This document shows positions 50,482 to 58,929 of a stretch of DNA of 64,000 nt, one piece after another; the stretch's first letter is position 1; every line of letters begins with the position of its first letter. The position numbers and the translations under genes are program-made. The DNA lies in NCBI GenBank assembly GCA_963714645.1, contig CAVQQX010000085.1, forward strand, positions 1 through 64,000, in the 5' to 3' direction. The notes below the pieces were generated by a model, which was not told where the DNA came from, did not search any database, and worked only from the letters and a program-made list of their open reading frames with translations. This DNA comes from RPQJ01 sp963714645. GTDB lineage: Bacteria; Pseudomonadota; Gammaproteobacteria; Steroidobacterales; Steroidobacteraceae.

Positions 50482-51819
50482 CTACACATTGAGCAGCAGG
50501 TGCTCGCGCTCCCACGAGCTGATCACCTGCAGGAACGTGTCGTGCTCGCTCTCCTTGACGGCGGTGTACGCGAGCACGAAGCGGTCGCCGAGCATGTCGA
50601 TCAGCGGACGGCAGTCGCGCAGCATCCGCACCGACTCCTCGAGGCTGCGCGGCAACCCGAACGGCAGGTCGTAGGCACTGCCCGGGACGGGCTCGGACGG
50701 CTTGAGGCCCTCCATCATGCCGAGGTAGCCACAGGCGAGCGATGCGGCGATCGCGAGGTACGGGTTCGCATCCGCGCCCGCGAGGCGATTCTCGACGCGC
50801 CGGTTCTCCGGGTTCGAGAGCGGCACGCGCAGCCCCGCGGTGCGGTTGTCGTAACCCCACTGCGTGTTGATGGGGGCGAGGTGCCGCAGGATGATCCGCC
50901 GGAACGCGTTCACGTTCGGCGCGAACAGGCACATCGCCGCCGGCAGGTACTTCTGCAGCCCGGCGATGTGCGAGAAGAAGAGCTGGCTCGGGTTGCCCTC
51001 ATGGTCGCAGAAGACGTTCTTGCCCGTCTTCGCGTCGACGATGCTCTGGTGGATGTGCATGGCGGAACCGGGCTCGCGCGCCATCGGCTTCGACATGAAC
51101 GTCGCATACATCTTGTGGCGGAACGCGGCCTCGCGCGCCGTGCGCTTGAACATGAACACCTGGTCCGCGAGCGACATCGCGTCGCCGTGGATCAGGTTGA
51201 TCTCCATCTGCGCCGCGCCGTCCTCGTGGATCAGCGTGTCGATCTCGATCTCCTGCGCCTCGCAGAACGCATAGATGTCGTCGAACAGCGGGTCGAATTC
51301 GTTGACCGCGGCGATGCTGTACGACTGCCGGCCGATCTCGGGGCGGCCGGAGCGGCCGACCGGCGGCTTGAGCGGGTAGTCGGCGTCGATGTTCGGCTCG
51401 ACGAGGTAGAACTCGAGCTCCGGCGCGACGATGGGCTTCCAGCCCTTCTGCGCGTAGAGGTCGAGAATGTGGCGCAGCACGTAGCGCGGCGCCATGGTCA
51501 CCGGGCGGCCGTCAGAGTAGAAGGCGTCGTGAATGACCTGCGCGGTCGGCTCCGCCGCCCAGGGCACGACGCGCGTCGTGGCCGGATCGGCCTTCAGCAC
51601 GATGTCGATCTCGGCGGGACTGATCGCGCGGTCGTCGTCGGGGTACTCGCCCGTGACGGTCTGCAGGAAGATGCTCTCGGGCATGCGCATGCCCTCGTCC
51701 TCCGCGAATTTCATCGCCGGCATGACCTTCCCGCGCGCGATGCCCGCCATGTCGGGCACGACGGCCTCCACTTCGGAGATGCCGTGTTCCTTGAAGAATT
51801 GCTGGATCGGGGTGCTCAT
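50482..51819 (-). CDS. puuA: Gamma-glutamylputrescine synthetase (glutamine-synthetase family)
   Basis: A 445-residue enzyme of the PuuA/SpuI type, ligating glutamate to putrescine with ATP. N-terminal beta-grasp region HGISEVEAVVPDMAGIARGK, glutamate-binding ELEFYL and INLIHGDAMSL, and AMHIHQS followed by NRLAGADANPYLAIAAS in the C-terminal domain. The AAP adenylylation segment of GlnA-I is not seen. It overlaps puuD by 4 nt and precedes spuC. A second GS gene is divergent from puuD. Confidence 0.9.
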   Translation of the reverse strand: MSTPIQQFFKEHGISEVEAVVPDMAGIARGKVMPAMKFAEDEGMRMPESIFLQTVTGEYPDDDRAISPAEIDIVLKADPATTRVVPWAAEPTAQVIHDAFYSDGRPVTMAPRYVLRHILDLYAQKGWKPIVAPELEFYLVEPNIDADYPLKPPVGRSGRPEIGRQSYSIAAVNEFDPLFDDIYAFCEAQEIEIDTLIHEDGAAQMEINLIHGDAMSLADQVFMFKRTAREAAFRHKMYATFMSKPMAREPGSAMHIHQSIVDAKTGKNVFCDHEGNPSQLFFSHIAGLQKYLPAAMCLFAPNVNAFRRIILRHLAPINTQWGYDNRTAGLRVPLSNPENRRVENRLAGADANPYLAIAASLACGYLGMMEGLKPSEPVPGSAYDLPFGLPRSLEESVRMLRDCRPLIDMLGDRFVLAYTAVKESEHDTFLQVISSWEREHLLLNV

Positions 51820-52580
51820 GACTGGGATTTCCGTGCGTCGACTCGGGCGCGCGCTGCAGCGCCGAATCCGGCAAACAGCGCGCGCGAAAATGGGTTCTTC
51901 ATGACCTGCCACTCGGGGTGCCACTGCACGGCGAGTGCGAAACCCGGGGCGGACCCGACCCGGAACGCCTCCACGAGGCCGTCGGGCGCGCGGGCCTCGA
52001 CCTGCAGGTCGCGACCGAGCGTCTGGATGCCCTGCGAGTGCAGCGAGTTGACCGTGACGCGGTCGGTACCGGCCCACCCGTGCAGCAGGCCGCCACGCTC
52101 GAGCACGACCTCGTGCGCCGGTCCGTACTGCACTTCGAGCGGCTGTTCCTTGTCCTCGCGGTGGTCGCTCAAGCCCGGCACGTCCTGGACCTTCTGCCAG
52201 AGCGTGCCGCCGAACGCGACGTTCATCTCCTGGAACCCGCGGCAGACGGCGAACACGGGCAGGCCGGCCCCGATCGCGTGTGGTATCAGAGCGAGCGTAG
52301 TCGCGTCGCGATGCGGGTCGTGCAGCGTGTCCGGGTCGCTCGCCGGTCCGGCGTAACGGTGCGGTTCGACGTTCGAGGGGCTGCCCGTCAGCAGGATGCC
52401 GTCCAGCGCGCGCAGCAGCTCGTCGAGGTCGCGCTCGCCCAGCGCCGGAATCAGCAGCGGGATCGCCTCGGCCGCGTCGGCCACCGCAGCGATGTATTTC
52501 TCGCCCACGCAGTGGAACGGGTGCGGTCCGAGGATCCGGCGATCCGCGGGTATGCCGATGAGGGGTTTGCGGCGCGACAC
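51816..52580 (-). CDS. puuD: Gamma-glutamyl-GABA hydrolase
   Basis: A 254-residue class I glutamine-amidotransferase-fold hydrolase. It releases GABA from gamma-glutamyl-GABA in the Puu route. Nucleophile Cys lies in VFAVCRGFQEMNVAFGG, with catalytic His and Glu in VQWHPEWQ. ILLTGSPSNVEPHRY is a PuuD marker. The GTG start has an AGGA site 8 nt upstream; an in-frame ATG 36 nt further out (52616) has no ribosome site. Its promoter region is shared with the divergent GS gene. Confidence 0.88.
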   Translation of the reverse strand: MSRRKPLIGIPADRRILGPHPFHCVGEKYIAAVADAAEAIPLLIPALGERDLDELLRALDGILLTGSPSNVEPHRYAGPASDPDTLHDPHRDATTLALIPHAIGAGLPVFAVCRGFQEMNVAFGGTLWQKVQDVPGLSDHREDKEQPLEVQYGPAHEVVLERGGLLHGWAGTDRVTVNSLHSQGIQTLGRDLQVEARAPDGLVEAFRVGSAPGFALAVQWHPEWQVMKNPFSRALFAGFGAAARARVDARKSQS

Positions 52581-52587
52581 GTTTAAA

Positions 52588-52593
52588 ATCCTA
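52588..52593 (-). promoter_or_regulatory. Putative -10 element or ribosome site for puuD
   Basis: On the minus strand TAGGAT ends 7 nt before the GTG. As a -10 hexamer it would give a leaderless puuD transcript; alternatively the internal AGGA is the ribosome site. The sequence cannot decide. Confidence 0.3.
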
Positions 52594-52669
52594 GACGGCT
52601 TCTGCTCGGCCGCCATCGGGGGGTGACGGGGATTAAACCACAGCCACCCCCGCGCAGTCGCCAAGTACT

Positions 52670-52693
52670 GCAAAAAATCAGGCAAAAATAGGC
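52670..52693. promoter_or_regulatory. Tandem A-rich direct repeat between divergent polyamine genes
   Basis: GCAAAAAATCAG is followed at once by GCAAAAATAGGC, two related 12-bp units. They lie one helical turn apart in the 238-bp divergent region. They are candidates for an activator or repressor site for puuD/puuA or for a UP element. No regulator gene is close by. The rest of the region holds the promoter for the second GS. Confidence 0.35.
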
Positions 52694-52736
52694 CCATACA
52701 GGGACTTGACTCCGTGGACGTCCGCGGCGGCCCGGC

Positions 52737-52766
52737 TTGCCGCCCGCGCCTGCCAGCGGCTATCCT
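52737..52766 (+). promoter_or_regulatory. Sigma-70-like promoter for the second glutamine synthetase gene
   Basis: TTGCCG and TATCCT are 18 bp apart, giving a leader of about 45 nt before the ATG. Best -35/-10 match in this divergent region. Confidence 0.45.
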
Positions 52767-52818
52767 GCCGACTCCCCGACGGCCGAGCCGTCGCTAAATC
52801 CTAAACAATGGGGTGATC

Positions 52819-54189
52819 ATGCCGCAGTTCGCGGAGTTCGAGCAGGCGGCCGCCTGGCTCGCGCGGCGGCCGCAGGTCCGGTTCGTCGACCTGCTGCTCG
52901 CCGACCAGATGGGCATCCCCCGGGGGAAGCGCGTCACCGTCGAGGAACTCTCCGCAATCCACGCGGACGGCCTGCTGCTGCCCGCCTCGATGTTCGCTCT
53001 CGACGTGCTCGGCGGTACCATCGAGGCGACGGGACTGGGCTTCGACGAAGGCGACGCCGATCGCGTCTGCCTGCCGCTCCCCGGGACGCTCGTATCGGTG
53101 CCGTGGCTCGGGTCACACGTGGCACAGATGCAGGTCGCGATGTACGAGCACGACCGGACGCCGTTCCACGGCGATCCTCGGCACGCGCTCGAGCGCGTCG
53201 TCGCGCGGTTCGCCGGGCTCGGCCTCACGCCGGTGATGGCCGTCGAGCTCGAGTTCTACCTCGTCGATCGCGAGCGCACGCCGCAGGGTCACGCACAGCC
53301 GCCGCGCCAGCCGCTCACGGGGCGTCGCGAGCACAAGACACAGATCAACTCGATGCAGGAAATGAACGAGTACTCGGCCGTGCTGAGTGCGATCGATGCC
53401 GCGGCGAGGGAGCAGGAGCTGCCGACGGGCACCGTGCTCGCCGAATACGGCCCCGGCCAGTTCGAGGTCAACCTGCACCACGTCGACGACGCGCTGCTCG
53501 CCTGCGACCACGCCATCCGCCTGAAGCGCCTGGTCAAGGGCGTCGCCCTGCAGCACGGCATGGAAGCGACGTTCATGCCGAAGCCCTACCGCGACCAGGC
53601 GGGCAGCGGCGCCCACCTGCACGTCAGCGTCGTCGACGCGCAGGGACAGAACGTCTTCGCCGCCGAGGACCCGGCCGGCAGCGCCCAGCTGCGCCACGCG
53701 ATCGGCGGGCTCGCGGCGACCGTGAACGACGCGATGGCGATCTGCGCACCGACGGCCAACTCGTACCGGCGCTTCCGGCCCGAAGCCTACGTGCCGCTGA
53801 ACCCGAGCTGGTCCGTCAACAATCGCGGCGTGGCGTTCCGCGTCCCGCACGGGCCACCGGCGAGCCGCCGCGTCGAGCACCGCATCGCGGGCGCCGACGC
53901 GAACCCCTACCTGCTCGCGGCGATCGTGCTGGCCGGCATGCACCTCGGGCTCACGTGCAAGCTCGATCCCGGCCCCGTGCTCGCCGGCAACGCCTATCGC
54001 GACGCCACGGCCACGATCCCGCTGTCGTGGCCGGAGGCGCTGGCCGTCTTCGACCGCAGCGAGTTCGCGCGCGAATACCTGGGTGAACGCTTCGCACGGC
54101 TCTACGCGCAGACCCGGCGCGGCGAGATGATGGACTTCAATTCGTACGTGCCGGCGCTCGATTACGACTGGTACCTGACGACGAGCTGA
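52819..54189 (+). CDS. Second glutamine-synthetase-family enzyme (PuuA-like)
   Basis: A 456-residue enzyme similar in design to the divergent puuA but not identical. The glutamate-site strand is VELEFYLVDRE, followed by TVLAEYGPGQFEVNLHHVDD, GSGAHLHVSV and EHRIAGADANPYLLAAIVLAG. It is probably a gamma-glutamylpolyamine or aromatic-amine synthetase. The start ATG follows GGGGTGATC; a GTG two codons upstream is possible. It is followed 17 nt later by the oxidase, an arrangement like puuA-puuB. Two synthetases may divide substrates (putrescine versus spermidine, cadaverine or diamines). Confidence 0.85.
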   Translation: MPQFAEFEQAAAWLARRPQVRFVDLLLADQMGIPRGKRVTVEELSAIHADGLLLPASMFALDVLGGTIEATGLGFDEGDADRVCLPLPGTLVSVPWLGSHVAQMQVAMYEHDRTPFHGDPRHALERVVARFAGLGLTPVMAVELEFYLVDRERTPQGHAQPPRQPLTGRREHKTQINSMQEMNEYSAVLSAIDAAAREQELPTGTVLAEYGPGQFEVNLHHVDDALLACDHAIRLKRLVKGVALQHGMEATFMPKPYRDQAGSGAHLHVSVVDAQGQNVFAAEDPAGSAQLRHAIGGLAATVNDAMAICAPTANSYRRFRPEAYVPLNPSWSVNNRGVAFRVPHGPPASRRVEHRIAGADANPYLLAAIVLAGMHLGLTCKLDPGPVLAGNAYRDATATIPLSWPEALAVFDRSEFAREYLGERFARLYAQTRRGEMMDFNSYVPALDYDWYLTTS

Positions 54190-54206
54190 GCAACACCCGC
54201 CCGCGC

Positions 54207-55493
54207 ATGTCACCGGCCCGGCACATCGACTCGTACTACGCGGCAACGGCCAGCACCGCGCCGGACCGCCCGGTGCTCGCGGCCGACCTGGATGCGGACG
54301 TGTGTGTCGTGGGCGGCGGCATCGCCGGTTGCTCGACCGCGCTGCACCTCGCCGAGCGCGGATACAGCGTGGTCCTGCTCGATGGCCGGCGCGTCGGCTG
54401 GGGAGCCTCGGGTCGCAGCGGCGGCCAGGCGATCGTCGGCTACGCATGCAGCCAGGACAAGCTGGTCGCCCAGGTCGGACGCGAGGACGCACGGCGCATG
54501 TTCGACCTCTCGGTCGAAGCCATCGAGCTGCTGCGCACCCTGGTCGTGCGGCACGGGATCGACTGCGACCTGCAGTGGGGGCACCTGCACACGGCCATCA
54601 AGCCCCGGCACGTGGCCGAGTTGAGCGCTTACCGGGACGAACTCGAACGCGACTACGGCTATGCAGGCACTCGCTGGCTCGACAAGACGGAGCTGCAGCA
54701 GGTGCTCGCCACGGAGCGTTACCTCGGCGGGCTGCGCGACGACCGCAGCGGCCACCTGCATCCGCTCAACTACACGCTCGGCATCGCCGCCGCCGCCGAA
54801 CGTGCCGGCGCGCGGATATTCGAGCAGGCGGAGGTCGTGGGGCTCGAGCACGGCCCCAGCGTGCGCGTGCGTACCGCAGGCGGGGCCTCGGTGCGGGCGC
54901 GGCACGTCGCGCTCTGCTGCAACGCCTTCATCGACGACCGCCTCTCGCGCAAGCTGCGCGAGCGCATCATGCCGGTCGGCACCTACATCATCGCGACGGA
55001 GTCGCTCGGCCAGGCGCGCATCGAATCACTGCTGCGCGAGAATCTCGCCGTGTCCGACGTGAACTTCGTGCTCGACTACTTCCGCCGCTCGGCCGACCAC
55101 CGGCTGCTGTTCGGGGGTCGCGTCAGCTACTCGGGACGCGACGCCCGCAACACGGCGAACGCCACCCGACTGCGCATGCTGAACGTGTTCCCGTCGCTCG
55201 CCGATGCCAGGGTCGAGTTCGCGTGGGGCGGGCACGTCGACATCACGATGAGCCGCGCGCCCGACTTCGGGCGGCTGGCGCCCAACGTGTACTACCTGCA
55301 GGGGTTCTCGGGCCACGGCATCGCGCTCACCGGCATCGCCGGCCAGCTCGTCGCCGAGACGATCGCCGGCCAGGCCGAGCGCTTCGACCTGTTCACGAAG
55401 TTGAAGCACCACAAGTTCCCGGGCGGCCGGGCGCTGCGGATGCCGGCGCTGGTGCTCGCGATGCTGTGGTTCCGGCTGAAGGACCTGCTGTAG
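54207..55493 (+). CDS. puuB: FAD-dependent gamma-glutamylputrescine oxidase
   Basis: A 428-residue DAO-family flavoprotein. The Rossmann motif VCVVGGGIAGCSTALHLAERGY is at the N-terminus. SGRSGGQAIVGYACSQD near residue 70 and LQGFSGHGIALTGIAGQ near 370 match PuuB. It oxidises gamma-glutamylputrescine to the aldehyde that PuuC converts onward. It follows the second GS gene by 17 nt in one transcript. The next 266 bp up to queD hold nothing I can support as a gene. Confidence 0.88.
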   Translation: MSPARHIDSYYAATASTAPDRPVLAADLDADVCVVGGGIAGCSTALHLAERGYSVVLLDGRRVGWGASGRSGGQAIVGYACSQDKLVAQVGREDARRMFDLSVEAIELLRTLVVRHGIDCDLQWGHLHTAIKPRHVAELSAYRDELERDYGYAGTRWLDKTELQQVLATERYLGGLRDDRSGHLHPLNYTLGIAAAAERAGARIFEQAEVVGLEHGPSVRVRTAGGASVRARHVALCCNAFIDDRLSRKLRERIMPVGTYIIATESLGQARIESLLRENLAVSDVNFVLDYFRRSADHRLLFGGRVSYSGRDARNTANATRLRMLNVFPSLADARVEFAWGGHVDITMSRAPDFGRLAPNVYYLQGFSGHGIALTGIAGQLVAETIAGQAERFDLFTKLKHHKFPGGRALRMPALVLAMLWFRLKDLL

Positions 55494-55759
55494 CCGACCC
55501 GCGTCCCGAGCGCTTCCCGTCGAGCTCCCGCACGGCCCGGTCCAGCCACTCGAGGGCCTTGTCGGCCTCGCCGAGACGCGCAAGGTCCACATCGAGCGCT
55601 GCCTGACGACGTCCGGCCAATGAAAAGCATCGGCCGCGAACCCAATGACCTGCAGCAGTGCCCAGGAGCCGGCGGCGCATGCGAGGCCTCACTGCACCAC
55701 CTTGCGACGGCGCAGTCCCTCGCGGGCACCTTCGTCGGCACGCCCTTGCGGGGCGTCGG

Positions 55760-56122
55760 TCAAGCATCGACCCCGTCGTAACTCGCGCCGCTCGTGCACG
55801 TCTCGTGCACGACCACGCGCGCGAGGGCGGGCAGGGCCGGCTCGAGTTCGCGCCAGATCCAACGCGCCAGGTTCTCGCTGGTGGGATTCTCGAGGCCCGG
55901 CACGTCGTTGAGGTAGCGATGGTCGAGCAGTTCGTGCAGCGGTGCGAAAGCCTGCTTGATCTCGGCGAAATCCATCACCCAGCCGAGGCGAGGATCGACG
56001 GGACCGGCGACGTGCAGCTCGACGCGGAACGAGTGGCCGTGAACACGCGCGCACTTGTGCCCGGCGGGCACGTTCGGCAACCTGTGCGCGCTCTCGAGCG
56101 TGAAAGACTTGAAGACGTGCAT
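55760..56122 (-). CDS. queD: 6-carboxytetrahydropterin synthase (QueD/PTPS family)
   Basis: A 120-residue enzyme of queuosine precursor synthesis. Zinc-binding histidines lie in SAHRLP and HGHSF; the CARVHGH region and LDHRYLND are conserved, and the catalytic Cys is in KCARVHGH. It ends with ETCTSGASYDG. It follows the PsiF-like gene by 24 nt. The frame upstream of the ATG is not needed. The 55494-55759 gap beyond it is noncoding as far as I can see. Confidence 0.92.
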   Translation of the reverse strand: MHVFKSFTLESAHRLPNVPAGHKCARVHGHSFRVELHVAGPVDPRLGWVMDFAEIKQAFAPLHELLDHRYLNDVPGLENPTSENLARWIWRELEPALPALARVVVHETCTSGASYDGVDA

Positions 56123-56146
56123 GCAGCCGTGCGGCCCCGCGCCCGA

Positions 56147-56635
56147 TCAGTGCTCGCGATCCTCGCGACGCTTGTCCTCGCGCTCCAGGCAGTCGAGGAT
56201 GAAGACGCGGCGGAAATCGCCGCTCAGGTTGCGCTCGTTGGCCTTGCGGTAGCAGCTGCGATCGTCGGCATAGCGCCGGTCGTCGTACTTGTGGCGCTCG
56301 CCGCGATCCACGCACCACTCCACCCACTCCCTGCGTGCCTGCCCCTTCATGTTGCGCTGGTTCGCGCGGTGGTTGCACGCGGAGACGGCCTGGCCGTGGT
56401 TCTTGAGCTGGTCTTCGCGGTATCCGTCGAACTCGTGCAACTTGCGACCGTCGCGGTCGTCGCGGTCACGGTCGTCGCGCTCCATGGCGCGAGCCGCCCG
56501 GGAGTCCGGGGACATGCCTCCGGGCAGGTTCGCATCCTTGCCCTTGTCCGACGGCGGGTCGGCGAGTGCGGCCGGGGCGAGCGCCACCGCCACGACCAGC
56601 GCGGCCACGGCCTGCCGCATGAATTTCGTCTTCAT
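56147..56635 (-). CDS. Exported PsiF-repeat protein
   Basis: A 162-residue protein with signal peptide (VAALVVAVALAPAALA) and a strong AGGAGG ribosome site. The mature part holds two repeats: ACNHRANQRNMKGQARREWVEWCV and SCYRKANERNLSGDFRRVFILDCL. Both match the PsiF consensus (Cys, then KG.RR.F...CL). Charged residues are very abundant elsewhere (DDRDRDDRDG). The role of PsiF in phosphate starvation is not known, and no Pho box is visible. Confidence 0.75.
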   Translation of the reverse strand: MKTKFMRQAVAALVVAVALAPAALADPPSDKGKDANLPGGMSPDSRAARAMERDDRDRDDRDGRKLHEFDGYREDQLKNHGQAVSACNHRANQRNMKGQARREWVEWCVDRGERHKYDDRRYADDRSCYRKANERNLSGDFRRVFILDCLEREDKRREDREH

Positions 56636-56676
56636 GGATCGTCCTCCTGACTGAATGCCCGCAGTATCGCAGGCCG

Positions 56677-58929
56677 TCACGGGGTCGCAAGCCCCGCGGC
56701 ACGTGGCTGCAGCACGAAGCAGGCGTGGATCCGCTCGTTGCGGGCGAAATCTTCGGGGATCGTCGCGCGTGTGACGTCCTCTACGTCGAACTGCGCGGAG
56801 ACCGCCGGATCGAGGCGGAATCGCTGGTAGTTGTTCGAGAAGACGATGATGCCTCGCGGCGCCAGCAGCCGGGACGTCGTCTCGAGCAGCCACGCATGGT
56901 CCCGCTGCACGTCGAACTCGCGCTGCATGCGCTTCGAGCGCGAGTGCGTCGGCGGATCCACGAATACCAGGTCGTAGCGGGGCGCTGCCGACGACGACGC
57001 CTGCGCCTCGAGCCACGCGAGGCAGTCGGCCTGGACGAATTCGTGCTGCGGCGCGCGCAGCCCGTTCAGGTCCATGTTGCGGATCGCCCAGTCGAGATAG
57101 GTGCGCGAGAGGTCCACGGTCGTGGAAGCGATCGCGCCGCCGCCCGCCGCATGGACGGTGGCCGTCGCCGTGTAGCCGAACAGGTTGAGAAAGCGTGCAC
57201 CCCGTGCCATTTCGCCGATCCGCGCACGCGTCAACCGATGGTCGAGGAAGAGGCCCGTGTCGAGGTAGTCGCTGAAATTGACCCAGAATCGGTAGGGCCC
57301 TTCGCGCACGGCGTGGAACGCACCGCCGGCATCGACCTTTTCGTACTGTTCCCCCGCTTTCTGCCGGCGTCGCACACGCAGGAACAGCCGCTCGGGTGGC
57401 AGGTCGAGGATCGTGGGGATCGTGGACAGGGCTTCGTCACGACGTGCCCGCGCCGCCTCTGGCGCCACCGTGTCCGGCGCCGCGTACTCCTGCACGTAGA
57501 CCCAGCGCTGGTCGTTGCCGTAGACGTCGACGGCGAACGCGTATTCGGGCATGTCCGCGTCGTAGACCCGGAAGCACGCGATGTCCTCGCGCCGCGCCCA
57601 GCGCTCGAGCCGGTCGAGGTTCTTGCGCAGCCGGTTGCCGAACATCGTCGCCCCCGGACGCGTGCGCGCCACCTCGAGACGCGCCGCTCGCACCTGTTCC
57701 GGGTCCGGCTCGATCGCGGACTCGTCGAGATGGATCCGCAGCAGCCGGCACTCGATCGGGCCGTTGAAGAACGTGTGCGTCCGATATGCGCGCAGGCGCA
57801 GCGCCCGGCCGAGCGCAGGCTCGCCCGTGAACACGGCCGCTTCCCATCCGGGAAAGCAGCGCAGCAGCTTCTCGCCGAGCAATCCGTAGAGCGCCTCGAT
57901 CTTCCCCGGGTCGCCGATGCGCACGCCGTAGGGCGGATTCGTGAGCACGAGACCGTGCGGCGCGCCGGTCGCGGGCAGGTTCGAGAGGTCGCGACGCTCG
58001 AACACGAGGTGGTTGCCGAGACCCGCGTAGTTCGAGTTCGCGAGCGCGGCGCGGATCGCGGACTGGTCGCGATCGCTGCCGCGGCAGCGACCCGCGGACA
58101 GCGCGTCGAGATCGCGTTCCGACTCGGCAGCGGCACGCAGCGCCGCCCACGCCGGCGCATCGTGCCCGAGCCAGCGCTCGAAACCGAAGCGCTTGCGCAG
58201 CAGCCCCGGTGCGATGCATGCCGCGATCATCGCGGCCTCGATCACCAGTGTTCCTGACCCGCACATCGGGTCGTGGAACGCCCCGCCGGCGGCTGCGATC
58301 GCGGGCCAGCCCGCACGCAGCAGCAACGCGGCCGCGAGGTTTTCCTTGAGCGGGGCCTCGACGCCCGACTGCCGGTAGCCGCGCCGATGCAGGGGGCCGC
58401 CCCCGAGGTCGATGCCGATCGTGGCGTGCTCGCCTGCGAAACGCAGGCTCACGCGCAGGTCCGGCGACTCGAGGTCGACCGACGGCCGGCTGCCGGCCAC
58501 GTCGCGCATCCGGTCGACGATCGCATCCTTGGCGCGCAGGGCGGCGAACTGCGTGTGCCGCAACCAGCGCGGCGGCTCCCCGACGACGTCGACCGCGAGA
58601 CTGCCGTCGGCGGCGACGTGGCTTTCCCATGCGAACTCGAGCAGTCCGCGGTACATGACGTCGGGATCGTGGGCGGGAACCTCCCCGAGCCTCAGCACGA
58701 CGCGGCTCGCCGTGCGCGACCGGAGGCAGGCAGCGTACCCGTCGCGCAACGGGCCCGTGAACGACACTCCCGCGCCGTGCTCGCGGTCGACCGCGATCCC
58801 GGCCTCCCGCAGCTCCGCGGCCAGCAGGTCGCTCACGTTGCGCGGGCATGCCGCGAAAAACGTGCGAGCCGTGCCGGCAGGCGTCGCCAGGGCAGCGGCG
58901 CCCGCCGTCTCCCCGGCGACGACGTTCAT
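56677..58929 (-). CDS. rlmKL: Bifunctional 23S rRNA methyltransferase RlmKL
   Basis: A 750-residue fusion of the G2445 and G2069 methyltransferases. THUMP domain at about residues 60-165; RlmL module with the FHDPMCGSGTLVIEAAMIA SAM loop and NPPYGVRIG; RlmK module from about 400 with FLNLFGYTATATVHAAGGGA and DLVFVDPPTHSRSKR. The fusion is typical of gammaproteobacteria. Its ATG overlaps the exonuclease gene by 4 nt. Confidence 0.95.
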   Translation of the reverse strand: MNVVAGETAGAAALATPAGTARTFFAACPRNVSDLLAAELREAGIAVDREHGAGVSFTGPLRDGYAACLRSRTASRVVLRLGEVPAHDPDVMYRGLLEFAWESHVAADGSLAVDVVGEPPRWLRHTQFAALRAKDAIVDRMRDVAGSRPSVDLESPDLRVSLRFAGEHATIGIDLGGGPLHRRGYRQSGVEAPLKENLAAALLLRAGWPAIAAAGGAFHDPMCGSGTLVIEAAMIAACIAPGLLRKRFGFERWLGHDAPAWAALRAAAESERDLDALSAGRCRGSDRDQSAIRAALANSNYAGLGNHLVFERRDLSNLPATGAPHGLVLTNPPYGVRIGDPGKIEALYGLLGEKLLRCFPGWEAAVFTGEPALGRALRLRAYRTHTFFNGPIECRLLRIHLDESAIEPDPEQVRAARLEVARTRPGATMFGNRLRKNLDRLERWARREDIACFRVYDADMPEYAFAVDVYGNDQRWVYVQEYAAPDTVAPEAARARRDEALSTIPTILDLPPERLFLRVRRRQKAGEQYEKVDAGGAFHAVREGPYRFWVNFSDYLDTGLFLDHRLTRARIGEMARGARFLNLFGYTATATVHAAGGGAIASTTVDLSRTYLDWAIRNMDLNGLRAPQHEFVQADCLAWLEAQASSSAAPRYDLVFVDPPTHSRSKRMQREFDVQRDHAWLLETTSRLLAPRGIIVFSNNYQRFRLDPAVSAQFDVEDVTRATIPEDFARNERIHACFVLQPRAAGLATP

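Noticed and set aside
52819..54189. Primary glutamine synthetase GlnA
   Set aside because: The protein lies with puuB and beside puuA and puuD, and no GlnA-type adenylylation segment was seen.
55494..55759. Minus-strand TPR-like fragment (LGEADKALEWLDRAV) before queD
   Set aside because: Only one repeat-like stretch, no start or ribosome site, and no continuation; it is too short to call a gene or a clear pseudogene.
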